From assembly GCF_964340395.1 (NCBI RefSeq), contig NC_135551.1, forward strand, positions 876,001 to 940,000: a DNA stretch of 64,000 nucleotides. Direction: 5' to 3'. Shown here one piece after another: positions 23,712 to 34,362 of the stretch. How positions within the stretch are numbered: position 1 is the first letter of the stretch; each line of letters starts with the position of its first letter. The stretch comes from Glandiceps talaboti (taxonomy: Eukaryota; Hemichordata; Enteropneusta; Spengelidae). Below the pieces are notes generated by a model. It was not told the DNA's origin, made no database searches, and was given only the letters and a program-made list of their open reading frames with translations. The translations under genes and the position numbers were made by a program.

Positions 23712-26700
23712 ATGGAAAGGTATTGTTTATCCCATTCGCATGGCGGTGCGCTTTGTCTTCTGTTCCGCTACCGACAGAGGTGCCGAATGCTGTTAATCAA
23801 ACAAATAATGCATTGTGTTTCACGACCATCACCCCGTTCTCCAACATCACTTCGTTCTCCAACATCACCTCGTTCTCCGACACCACCCCGTTCTCCAACA
23901 CCACCTCGTTCTCCGACACCACCCCGTTCTCCAACATCACCTCGTTCTCCAACATCACCTCGTTCTCCGACACCACCCCGTTCTCCAACACCACCTCGTT
24001 CTCCGACACCACCCCGTTCTCCAACACCACCTCGTTCTCCAACACCACCATGTTCTCCGACACCACCCCGTTCCCGTAGACCACCACGTTCACGAGTTCA
24101 CGCGACTGACTATAATATCCAAGAAGTAGAGAGTGTTAACGAGAAATCGTTGGTAGATGAGGCTGTTACGTCAGATGACATCAGTGGTATCTTTGAGCAT
24201 GGAGAAATCCGTTACCACATTGTAGATTGCGGTACCACAGCGCCGGAAAAAGAAGTTAATTGATTCAAGAGGTTTCAAGTACACAGTGAAGAGAAGTACA
24301 TCTAAAGGTGTGCTTTGGGGGTATGTTTGTTTTTCCGTATTTAATAAAAATGTGAAAGTGTTAGAAACTTCCATTTGTCATCAATAACATATTTTGATGT
24401 TTTTCTTCTACGAGGAAAGGTACTTAAATCAATTCTTTCATATTGAAATACTAGTATTTCAGCATATCCTTCAAGGGATCTTTACGTCACATCCGTTCTT
24501 TTACAATATACACTTAATGCATACATTAGTTTAGCTATAGTTTTACCTTTTGGTGGGCGGGCTAGGATGAGTTCGATAGTTTCGAAAGTCTTAATCGATG
24601 GTTAGTTTTTGTGTGATGCGTTTTCCATCAGGAAATATCTAATGGTTTTCACCCAATTTCTTTCTTTTCAAAGGTGTCCTATACGTAACAAGAATGTATA
24701 TTGTTTAGCGTCTGTAAGGCAATGTGGGGACGAGTTCATCCCTGGTATTCATGAGCATTTACACCCTAGGCCTGCTGGTGAACCTGGCGAGGAAGTGGTT
24801 GCTGAAGTCATTGCCAGGATAAAGTCAAGAGCCACGGAAAATATATTTGAACCTGCTCCTGAAATTATAGAGGATGTCATCCGTGAGAAAGTGAGACCTG
24901 GTGCTGCAGTTCCGTCCCTACCTCGCATGGACGCCCTAGCTCGTCAAGCTAACAGAGCAAGACAGCGGATGCGGCCAGCAGAAACAACAGATCTCATGGA
25001 CTTCGAAGTTGATGACAACTTCATTCCATCAGGTACGTAAATTGTCTTTTGCAACACAAAGACAAGTGGTTGTTGTTTTAAAACACGTCAGATCCTAAAT
25101 ATAATCAAATATATGTTGATAGAAAATGTGTTGTTCGCCTTCAGCTGAAGTCTTCTTTACGTTTTATGACGTTTTCCTTCTTTCTACTTAGATTTTATTT
25201 GTAAAGATGTCACACGTCGGCGTGCTGGAAAACGCCATATAGTGCTTGCTACAAAAGATCAACTGCGGTACCTGACAAAAGGAAGACGCTGGTATATAGA
25301 TGGTACGTTCAAGCTGGTCAAGGAACCCTTCACTCAGTTATTGAGTGTACATTGTTACCTCAAAACAGATGACGAAACAAAGCAGGTAAGAAACTATAAT
25401 TTATGTTATTTTAGTGAATCTTATCACAGTCCCACACTGTGATGTTGTTGTTCTGCCTATACATACCATAACGTTGAATATAAGTCAAAATAATTAACGT
25501 ACATATAAAGATGCTGAATATGTTAAACATACGATGGAAATTTAACTATAAGCTTATAAGTTCCGTAATTAAATTATAATACATCTTTGTTTTGTTTTTG
25601 TTTTTTTTAAATTCTGTACTGCATCGCCAAGTACAAGAGAGCTCAACAACTTTTCTGCTATATTTCTAAATGTAGCTATAAGTTCCGTAATTAAATTAAA
25701 TCTTTGTTCCGTATATCTTTAATAGGTTCCCTTGTGCTTCGTAGTAATGTCAGGGAAGAGTCGGGACGACTATAGGGCTGTACTGAATGCTATCAATTCA
25801 CTGCTACCAGAAACCCCCCAGGTCAAAGAATTTATGGTGGATTTTGAGGTAGCTATGTGGCATGCAATAAGAGACGTGTATTCTGGCGTGAGTATCAAGG
25901 GTTGTGCGTTCCACTGGAAGCAGACCGTGTGGAGAAGAATTCAGCAAGCCGGCCTCCAACAAGTATATATGAAAAAAGAAGACACCCACAAGCTGCCGCG
26001 AGAACTAATGACACTACCATGCCTTCCCATGAAGCAATAGCTGATGCGTTTGATGATTTAAAGACAAGGGCTGAAACACCAAAACTGAAAGAGGTTTGTC
26101 TCTCTCCCTCTCTCTATCCTCTCTCCCAAGCTTTATATTGTTTATATTTTTATTTCATATCTTCATATCTCTTTACTTCAGAGTTTTGTTATTTTCTTTA
26201 GTGGATCGCCAAGTACAAGAGAACTACACGACCATTTCCCCAAGTGTTATTTGAATTAACAGATATATCCATTTATGTATTTATTTACCAGAATTGATTT
26301 ACATTTATTTATTTATTTATTTACAGATATATCCATTTATGTATTTGCAGGTTTTTGACTACGTGGAGAGACAGTGGGTGAGTTCAACCGTGCATCCCCC
26401 CCCCCCTCTACATGGTCCTGTTACATACAAAGTGTCAGGACCAACAATGACGTAGAGGGGTGGCATGCGCGGTTGAACCGTCGTGGGAAGAAGGCATCAC
26501 TCAACTTCTACGATCTGGTTCTCCTACTACATCGTGAGGTACGGTTCGTCATAATACAAGCAAAACTAATATCAGAAAAGAAACTAAAGAGAAGACAGAG
26601 GAAGCAGTTTACAACCACCCAAGGCCGACTATTTAGAGTATGGGAGAGTTTCGCCAAGAACGAAATCTCAATGACGACGTTACTTCGTATAGCATCACGC

Positions 26701-26799
26701 ATTTATGGTAATGCTACGGTTGTGAGCCATAAGATTAAACACTGCCAGACTAGGATTTCCAAGATCGTATTCACAACATGTATATTCAATAGGATTTAA
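23712..26799 (+). pseudogene. FLYWCH-MULE transposase, five exons, frameshifted
   Basis: Predicted role: cut-and-paste transposase of the surrounding MULE. Exons with matching phases are 23712-24320, 24674-25032, 25192-25385, 25726-26093 and 26351-26799. The N-terminal part has about 16 RSPTPP-type hexapeptides. A FLYWCH zinc finger spans the first two exons (GFKYTVKRS, then CPIRNKNVYCLA, then HEHLH). The MULE catalytic domain shows WYIDGTFKLV and MVDFEVAMWHA (the two Asp), GCAFHWKQTVWRR (Cys/His motif) and NNDVEGWHARLNRR (candidate Glu). Frames break at about 24236 (one extra base before the finger), about 26029 (one base short) and in the C11 run at 26396-26406. The AATAAA at 26918 could be its poly(A) signal. 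The ATG chosen is uncertain. Confidence 0.9.
23828..24078 (+). repeat. 18-bp coding minisatellite in the transposase N-terminus
   Basis: The CGTTCTCC(G/A)ACACCACC unit is repeated about 14-16 times, giving RSPTPP, RSPTSP and variants. Because the period is a multiple of three, all plus frames and one minus frame stay open. The transposase frame is the one that continues into the FLYWCH finger. Confidence 0.9.
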
Positions 26800-26917
26800 A
26801 AAGGAAACTGCTCAACGGAACCCACCCAATCTGATGTAGTCATTACAGTTGTAATTACAGTTTATAATGTCATTATAATATCATTTTTAAGTTGTTATAT
26901 CCACAATTTCTCATGTA

Positions 26918-26923
26918 AATAAA
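26918..26923 (+). terminator. Candidate poly(A) signal of the MULE transposase
   Basis: AATAAA lies 119 bp after the last in-frame stop of the transposase relic and before the right TIR. Confidence 0.5.
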
Positions 26924-27799
26924 AAAGACATTCGAATTGTATATCATTGGAGTCTGGTTGCTTTATTTTTACGGTCGTTCTACATATGATCAAGATATGG
27001 TACAAATGACATTGAAACAATAGCAACTACAATTTTAAATGAACATGTGACAAACTTCAGTAGAACTTTGAAACCTTGTCAGTGGTAATTTGTAAACTAA
27101 CCAAATTTCGATTGTTATAGATTGTTATAGATTTTAAAGAAAAGCCATTCGTATTTTATATCCTTGGACGATTTACAAATTCACTTGAATTTCGAAATGT
27201 TCATTCTATGTCATTTGGATTCCACTCGTTTAATAATCACGGAACGCAAGTATATGAGTATCATGAGATCTAAACTGCCCATTCGTCATATTTCGGTTAA
27301 CATGTTGCATCCGAGATAGTACGTCTTTCACCACCATTTACTGAGAACTAATTAAAACTAATCAGACTGGCAACTACTTTGCGTATGGTACGCGACTACG
27401 AGGTTGGTGATGTAAAGGTGTTGGATTTGACGATATGTCACGAGGTATCGTTGTTGGACAAGTGGTGTCGTACAAGATACAGGCGAGGGGTAGGTAGGTA
27501 GAGAGGTCATAGGAAGAGATAACGTTAGCCTAGGTTAATTTGTATTTTGACGAGTTGGTTTACATACAAATAATACATATTGGGACGAGTGGCGGTGGGA
27601 CGAGTTCGTTTTGGGACGAGTTGGTCATGGGACGAGTGGCGGTGGGACAAGTTCGTTTTGGGACGAGTTAGTCGTGGGACGGTATGGCGGTGGGACGAGT
27701 TCGTTTTGAGACGAGTTAGTCATGGGACGAGTGGCGATGGGACGAGTTGGTTTGGGACGGGTTGGTTTTTGGACGAGATATCTGGCAACCGTCATATCG

Positions 27800-28051
27800 C
27801 ATGTAGTCATATCGCATGTAGTCACCTCATGTAGTCATATCGCATGTAGTCACCTCATGTAGTCATATCGCATGTAGTCACCTCATGTAGTCATATCGCA
27901 TGTAGTCACCTCATGTAGTCATATCGCATGTAGTCATCTCATGTAGTCATATCGCATATAGTCATTGCACTATTGCATATAGTCATTGCAGTATTGCATA
28001 TAGTCATTGCAGTATTGTATTTTCGAATATTGGCAGGCATTCTACGCTATA
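27800..28051. repeat. Right TIR of the foldback-like element, outer part
   Basis: ATGTAGTCATATCGC subrepeats are followed by three CATATAGTCATTGCAGTATTG units and then TTTTCGAATATTGGCAGGCA. All are the reverse complement of 15354-15550. Confidence 0.88.
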
Positions 28052-28344
28052 TGCCGTAGGTAGCGTCACTCAATGTTTCTCTAGGTTCAGCCAACGTGCA
28101 GGGTAAGAGTTCATGTACTAGTTATAATTCATTATACTTGTGTTACTTTTATTAGTCCTATTTAATGAATTATTGTTCGCCTTATATATCTGCTTTGAGT
28201 TGTGAAACTTTCGTATGCTTTTCTTTTTTGTATACTCATTGTAGGTTTTCTTGACTTCTATTGTCTACACGTTGAGTGCGAATAAAGTCTTGTTATAGAG
28301 TGAAACACGTCTCTTCGCCGCAGTTATTCAGTGACCCCGTCACA
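28052..28344 (+). repeat. 5' LTR, right fragment
   Basis: Matches 36535-36828 of the 3' LTR, from TGCCGTAGGTAG through the poly(A)-signal region GAGTGCGAATAAAGTCTTG to the terminal GTCACA. Small differences include CCCCGTCACA here and CCCCGGTCACA in the 3' LTR. Confidence 0.92.
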
Positions 28345-28345
28345 C

Positions 28346-28365
28346 TTGGCGTAGTAGGCAGGATT
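28346..28365 (+). other. Putative primer-binding site
   Basis: TTGGCGTAGTAGGCAGGATT starts two bases after the LTR end, where gypsy elements place the tRNA-complementary site. I did not identify the tRNA. Confidence 0.55.
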
Positions 28366-28908
28366 GCGGTGAATTGAATTGAAGACTGGTAACCCAAGCA
28401 GACTTGGTGGCGAATTGGAAACCTCGCCGTTGGAAATTGACATATATATCTTAACTGGTGACTAGTCTATCTGCTAGACCTCGGATGTACTTCCGATAGA
28501 ATACGACACCGGCGACCGAACATCGCTATCGAGGATGGAACATCGAAGGTCTAGCAAATGTCATCAGGATATAAATAACTACCAATCAGAGAACCTACAA
28601 CTCCTTGGACTGGAAGTAAACTACAGTATAACCTCGTGAGTGGAAACAAGCTACACCTTCGTGACTACACTTTCGTGCACGTGATGTTCATGACGAGAAG
28701 TATGTATTTTGTACAATAGGGAATTATAAAAGGTGTAATACAGAGATGTTATCACTCTGACAGACTTTAGGAAGATTGACTTTGGTTTGATACTTTGAAC
28801 TTTTGATGTGACTCTATAAAGTTTTCAACACTGTAGTTAATTTGATGTAATTAAGCTGTATACAATTTACTATTGGGCCGAGTACAAGACTGGGTCAATT
28901 TATTCAAA
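28366..28908. other. Gypsy 5' leader
   Basis: Noncoding leader between the primer-binding site and the first gag ATG. No open frame of note. Confidence 0.6.
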
Positions 28909-29640
28909 ATGGCAGAATTTGATGAACAAGGGGAGAACTGCATTGCAACTAGAGTTGGCCAGCCAACGTGAGAGTATCGCCCTTATGACACGTTTCGAGA
29001 AGATCTTGATGAAAAAGTTCGATCAGAGGAGTTGAAAGCGAGACTAAACAGAACATTAGTAGATCCAGATGGAGAATACTACGACAAAGTCGATCAAATG
29101 AAAGGTGAAATACTTTCATTACGAAGCAGTATTCTTGCTAAGCCTTCTGAGAGTTTTGGGGACAATGCTGGTAAAGATTATTCTAGGGCTTCCCCTGTTA
29201 ACACTCGAACAGTTTATGTAGCAAAAGAATCTAAGAAAATAGCAATATTGAAGGGTAGACCATGTATTGAAGGGTGACCCTGATATAGACGAGTGGGTAG
29301 ATGACGTCAGAAATTACATAGCGTCTAGAGATTTGACTTGCAGAGATTGTGTAGAATTTATAGTGGATCATCTACAAGGTGCTGAAATAAGGTACAGATC
29401 AGAAGCAGATCACACTGGTCCCGATAAACTTTTGACAATAATGAGGTGTTTGGCGAATCTGATTCTGTTGCCCACTTACAAGAACAATTTTTCCGTCGAA
29501 ACCAGCTATATGGCGAAACACTGCATGAATATTCGTTAGTTTTGATGCGTTTATTAGACAAGGTGGTTAAGAAAGATTGTCAAGCGGGTATTTCACTTGA
29601 GAGAAGCTATATTATGGTTAGGTGAAGGTGCGACATCTCG
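28909..29640 (+). pseudogene. gag-like region
   Basis: ATG 28909 opens a frame beginning MAEFDEQGENC that hits a stop near 28971. It resumes in other frames at 29032-29277 and 29267-29539, and later at about 29440-29630. Lys/Glu-rich, coiled-coil-like sequence is followed by a DPDIDEWVDDVRNY segment typical of gypsy capsid regions. At least three frame breaks are present. The region would encode the particle-forming capsid if intact. Confidence 0.75.
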
Positions 29641-30448
29641 TAGTACTAAGAAAAGTATGGTGTGTGAAGCCACCACTGATATAGCAAGAGTCAATGACTC
29701 TGTATCGTCTGACCTAAAGCTTTTACTAGAAACCCAAAAGAAACAACAGCAACAGATAGATAAATTAATGGAAATGATATCAAAGAAGGGTAAAGATGGA
29801 GAAACAGTTCAAGAGTCGAGTCAAGATTCGAATTGTAGTAGGAAAAAGCTATGTTTCAGATGTAGTAGGCCTGATCATCTTTATCGATACTGCCCTCAAC
29901 GTCAGAAATCGAATAATGCTAGTACACAACAATATCATTATCACAGTTCTTCAGGTGTTAATAATCCTACAGTCAACAAACTAGGATCTCTTGCTATGGA
30001 GAGTCGAATGGTGAGAGAGAATTCAAACGACTCAGTTAATATGAATGTGACTAAAGAATTAATACTAGAACGTGCTGTAGGCACTTGTCCTGAAGCCGAC
30101 ACTTTGTTTGGTAATTGCCCTACTCGTTGTTTGTTAGACACGGGTGCAGAAGTTTCAACAATAACAGAGAGTTTCTTCAATAGATATTTAAGGAAACAAG
30201 GTACAACAATACAAGATACTACTAGTTGGATGCGCATTACTGCTGCTAATGGGCTTGGAATTCCTTACGTAGGTTATCTTGAACTCAATATTACTGTATT
30301 AGGTATAGAATTCGAGAACATGGGCGTACTTGTGGTGAAAGATTCTCTAGATCAAATAGTTCGTGAGCGTAAGGATAAGGTACCTGGCATTATCGGTAGT
30401 AATATATTGCGACGTATACCTGATGTTAGAAACATCGTTAGGCTCTGA
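29597..30448 (+). pseudogene. Nucleocapsid zinc knuckle and aspartic protease
   Basis: This 283-codon frame is the longest open piece of the element. A Gln/Lys-rich helix (about residues 40-65) precedes one CCHC knuckle, CFRCSRPDHLYRYC (CX2CX4HX4C). About 65 residues later comes a retropepsin-like active site, LLDTGAEVSTI. A second protease motif, GIIGSNIL, closes the domain. Knuckle and protease lie in one frame, as in many gypsy Gag-Pol fusions. The first Met may not be a real start, because the upstream gag frame is broken. Confidence 0.85.
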
Positions 30449-30904
30449 CTTCATACCCAATATAATCAGTAAACCAGAAGGGAAAAAGTGGTCTCAGGTT
30501 TTGATGCTTTATGAAACAACATGCCAACCCAACAAGGTTAAACCTGATGGACAAATGGGGTTCGTAAAAGTGGAGAGTCGAAAACCTGTGGTAATTCCCG
30601 CGAGAACTGTTAAGAAAGTGGTTGGTAATGGACGATGGTCTAAAGATGGTACTTATACGGCAATGGTTGAACGATAGCAGATAGTGCCTTACCCAAGAAT
30701 TTGTTGTTGATTCGATCCTATGGTGAAGTCCAATTTGGTCGTGTACCGGTAATGATTGCCAACTTAGGGAACGAAAGTGTCACTTTACAACCTCGTGTTC
30801 GACTTGGCACGATTTATAAAGTGGACGAGTTAGATAAGGATAGATTTAGAGATTGCTCAATTCAACAAGCGAGTACATCTGAAGTGGTGCTTGTGTAACA
30901 AATT
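30449..30904 (+). pseudogene. Protease-RT connector
   Basis: Frames 30363-30677 and 30701-30898 carry LPKNLLLIRSYGEVQFGRVP- and RVRLGTIYKVDEL-like segments. These resemble the beta-rich spacer between protease and RT in gypsy elements. Stops and shifts separate the pieces. Confidence 0.6.
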
Positions 30905-30956
30905 GATGGGGGGGGGGGGGGTTACCTCTACTGTTAACGTAACCCTCCTTCAATGT

Positions 30957-31041
<85 letters not shown>

Positions 31042-31585
31042 CTCTGTACACGGGATCGACTTGGACTATTAGGGAATTAGCTCAAACTACACACAATGTT
31101 CATGGTTAACCTGGACCATTTAGAAGTTGTCACGGAGCAGATCGAAGCTCCTTGTCTAGGCCTAGCTGTTGCCTTCAGCTCCAACTTCCAAAGAAAATGA
31201 ATCCATAATTTTATTATTCCATTAAATTCTTATAAACATAAAATATACAATACTCAAATGATTGGGTGATAAAATAATCAGCACCATAAATGAATAAAAC
31301 GGAAGTATTGTTGTTGCCTTAATTCAATGCAAATGATATTGACAAATATGAAAACTAGCTAAACAATGTGATCACGTCATTGTTCTTCCAACTGTCTGTA
31401 ATTAGTCATTATTTGACACTGTTGATCTTATAATAACTTAATGTTGTCATCTCAGAAGAATACTATTCACGAAATGCAAACATTGTTCTAAGTATTAATT
31501 CATGACAGCTGAGAGTTCACAGTGACCTCGCAAAACATCAAAACTTAGCGAATATTAAAAAGTTGTATTCTGTCCATGATCCGTA
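30905..31585. other. Interruption of pol with G-run and (CT)n microsatellite
   Basis: The pol reading frames stop at 30898 and RT-like coding resumes only at about 31590. The gap holds a G11-12 run (30908-30919), a (CT)n run (30960-31039) and AT-rich sequence without a frame. It may be one inserted element plus microsatellite expansion. I could not define its ends. Confidence 0.6.
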
Positions 31586-31594
31586 ACACTTGGA

Positions 31595-32239
31595 GCTAGA
31601 ATTGGTAACGATCGTGACCATTTACAACAATGGTTATTGAATAATGTCATTCGTCCTAGTTCTAGTCCGTACACATCACAAGCTGTCCTGGTGAGAAAGA
31701 AAGATGGTTGTCTACGAATATGTGTTGACTTTCGCGCTTAAACTTCAAATAAGAAAACACGTCGTGATGCCTATCCACTTCCACGAATAGATGAGTCTCT
31801 CGAAGCTCTGCGGGGAGCTAAGTATTATAGTTCGCTGGACTTAACTCGGGGTTATTTGCAATGTGCAATGGACGAAAATGACGTACATAAGACCGCCTTT
31901 AGAGTTGGGGTTGGTGGGCTCTATGAATTTACACGAATGCCTTTCGGCCTATGTAACGCCGTAGCTAGTTTTCAACGACTTATGGAAGCATGTTTAGGAG
32001 ATCTAAGTAATGAAACCCTCTTACTATACCTTGATGATATTTTAGTTTTCTCTCGTACATTTGGAGAAATGATAGAAAGATTAGATATGGTTTTTGATCG
32101 ACTGAAAAAGGAAGGACTAAAGATAAAACCTAGCAAATGTTACTTGATGTTTAAAAGAGAAGTAAAGTATCTCGGACACTTAGTTTCTGAAAGGGGAATA
32201 TCTACTGACCCTGAAAATATATCGGCTATAGTAGAATAG
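31595..32239 (+). pseudogene. Gypsy reverse transcriptase
   Basis: Fingers/palm motifs appear in order: VRKKDGCLRICVDFR (near 31690, stop right after it), YSSLDLTRGYLQ, RMPFGLCNAVASFQRLM, and the catalytic YLDDILVFS (32027-32053). The thumb-region motif KPSKCYLMFKREVKYLGH follows. All catalytic Asp residues are visible. The stops near 31740 and 32237 break it. Confidence 0.92.
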
Positions 32240-32964
32240 GAACGACCACAGAACGAATCTCAGCTTAGGGGTTTCCTCAGGTTAGCTGGTTATTACGGTA
32301 GATTTGTTCCACACTTTGCTCGTATAGCATCGTCATTACATGAATTGTTGAACGGTCCGAGTGGAACGAAAGGAAAGAGAAAGAACAGGAATAAAAGAAA
32401 GAACGTATCGAACTCTGTGGTCATGTCAGTGACAGAAAGTTGGAACGAAGAATGTCAGGCTGCATTTCTTGAACTAAAGAAACGTCTTGTTTCAGCACCA
32501 ATACTAGGGTATCCTGACTTTAGAAAACCGTTCATAGTTGAAACGGATGCCAGTTTTAAGGGACTTGGTGCAGTGTTATCTCAGGATCAAGAAAATGGTA
32601 GAGTGGTGATTGCATATGGTAGTCGAAGTCTTAAACCTTCTGAGCGCAATATGGAAAATTACAGTGCCTGAAGTTGGAGTTGTTGGCTCTTAAGTGGGCT
32701 GTGGCAGAAAAATTTCGAGACTACCTCCTCGGTGCGATATTTGTAGTCTATACGGATAACAAACCTTTATGCTATTTGGAGACTTCAAAATTAGGGGCTG
32801 TAGAAATGCGTTGGGTTTCTCAATTATCACAATTTGACTCCACTATTAAATGTAGGTCTGGTCAGCATAATAGGAATGCAGATGCACTTAGTCGCAGATT
32901 TGGACTGATGGAAAATTCGCAAGAAACTATCGTCCAATCAGCTAGCATTCAAATGGTATTATGA
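32240..32964 (+). pseudogene. Gypsy RT connection and RNase H
   Basis: LRLAGYYGRFVPHFARIA marks the connection domain. A basic insert (KGKRKNRNKRKN) and then FIVETDASFKGLGAVLSQ give the first RNase H Asp. Further motifs are YSA-stop-LELLALKWAV (a frame break at 32669), FVVYTDNKPL and the final NADALSRR. The domain is otherwise complete. Confidence 0.88.
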
Positions 32965-33036
32965 ACATCTTCATCCAGTACAATCATACCACTAGATTTA
33001 AAATTTGCAGTAGAAAATGAAATCATCACAACTAGA

Positions 33037-34362
33037 ATGAATAATATCAATATGCAACCAAAATCTTCATCTAAATTACCATCTATTTCTAGAGATGAAC
33101 TCATTAAGTTACAGAACAAGGATCCTGTAATTGGTCGTGTCATGCATCATTGGAGTCTGGAACGACTACCCACCAAACGGCAGTTAATGGTTGAACCAAA
33201 GCCAGTTAGAAAACTACTTCGAAGTTGGTCAAGATTCCAGATGGTATGGTATACTTTATAGAAAGATCCATGATTGTGGCGAAGAAATTCTACAAATAGT
33301 ACTCCCTTTGTCTTTGCAGTCACAAGTATTGAGCTCTCTTCATGATCATATGCTGGTCATCAAGGTATTGAACGGACACTCTCATTGGTCAAGACACTGA
33401 GTTATTGGTCAGGATTCATCAAAGACGTAGAAAGTTGGTGTAAGAAGTGTGACCGTTGTAAATTGGCGAAAGCGTCGATGCCGAAAGTTAGACCATTGAT
33501 GGGAAACCTGTTAGCATCTAAACCACTTTATATTTTAGCTATTAACTTTACAATCTTAGAGCCAGCTACTGATGGTAAGGAGAATGTCCTTATATTGACC
33601 GACGTATTTACCAAGTGTACTCAGGCTATCCCTATGAAGGATCAACGAGCCCGTACGGTTGCTAAGGTACTTGTCAATGATTGGTTCGTACGTTTTGGTG
33701 TACCAAGGAGGTTGCATAGTGACCAAGGACGAAATTTCGAAAGTAACGTCATTAAAAAATTATGTAAATTATATGATATCCAGAAATCGAGAACGACTCC
33801 ATACCACCCCCAAGGGAACGCACAGTGTGAGCATTTTAATAGAACTTTGCATGATAGATTACGAACACTTTCACATGAAAAGAAGAAAAAGTGGACAGAA
33901 CACATATCAGAGTTAGTATATGCTTATAATGCTACTCCGCACTCATCGACTGGTTATTCACCATATTTCTTGATGTTTGGCAGAGAACCGAGACTACCTG
34001 TCGATCATTTGTTGGGAATTGGTCTACATGATGGTGAACAAGTTACCATAGATGACTGGGTCTACCGTCATGGTTTAAGACTTTCAGATGCTTTTAGTAA
34101 GGCTGACACTAACATGAAAAGGGAAGCTGTATATAGACAGAAATATTATAATCAACACGCGGCTGAATATCCGATTCCAATTGATGGGAAGGTGTATCTA
34201 CGTAAACGAGTTTTAGGTCGAAATAAAATCCAGGATACTTGGAATGCTATTCCGTATAAAGTTGTTGGTAGACCTGATCCGAGTGGAAACGTGTATACTG
34301 TTGAACCAATTGACGGAGTTGGAACTAGTATGTATACAGAAATGAAATATATTGGACAGTAA
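33037..34362 (+). pseudogene. Gypsy integrase
   Basis: The linker (33037-33260) is frameshifted. The zinc-binding Cys pair is in WCKKCDRCK (about 33436). In the DDE core the expected first Asp (normally in a DFT-type context) reads Asn (AINFTILEP, about 33540). The second Asp is kept in HSDQGRNFES and the Glu in NAQCEHFNRTL. A GPY/F-like C-terminal segment (YKVVGRPDPSGNVYTV) follows. It would join viral-like DNA ends to the host genome, but the Asn substitution predicts loss of catalysis. The 325-codon frame at 33385-34362 is the longest uninterrupted piece. Confidence 0.9.

Larger units (their letters stand above)
21223..27790 (+). mobile_element. Mutator-like element (MULE), 6568 bp, degenerate
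   Basis: The TIRs pair GGTAGGCGGTCATTTCGTCC with GGTTGCCAGATATCTCGTCC (right end read on the minus strand) and continue into several ACTCGTCCCA subrepeats (21240-21385 and 27587-27775). A 9-bp duplication flanks it. It holds a five-exon transposase pseudogene at 23712-26799, an (AT)n run at 22591-22633 and about 2.3 kb of noncoding sequence upstream of the gene. A GTTTATACCGGGTTT phrase is repeated at about 22649 and 23443. A 542-bp deleted relative is at 37359-37900. Confidence 0.93.
15354..28051. mobile_element. Foldback-like TIR DNA element inserted in the 5' LTR
   Basis: The block begins TATGGCGTTGAATGCC and ends with the reverse complement of TATAGCGTAGAATGCC. Both ends continue into CTGCCAATATTCGAAAATAC and then tandem CATGTAGTCATATCG-type subrepeats. 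TGCCGTA flanks both sides (15347-15353 and 28052-28058) and occurs once in the uninterrupted LTR, so a 7-8 bp target-site duplication is likely. The terminal inverted repeats exceed 400 bp (left about 15354-15790, right about 20820-21222 plus 27800-28051). With the LINE and MULE removed, the element is under 3 kb and shows no transposase of its own. Confidence 0.82.

Noticed and set aside
23723-24129. Alternative frames over the RSPTPP repeat
   Set aside because: Only the frame at 23712 connects (through one frame break) to the FLYWCH finger; the others are shadows of an 18-bp repeat.
27580-27834. Trp/Gly-rich 84-codon frame
   Set aside because: Translation of the GGGACGAGT subrepeats in the MULE right TIR.
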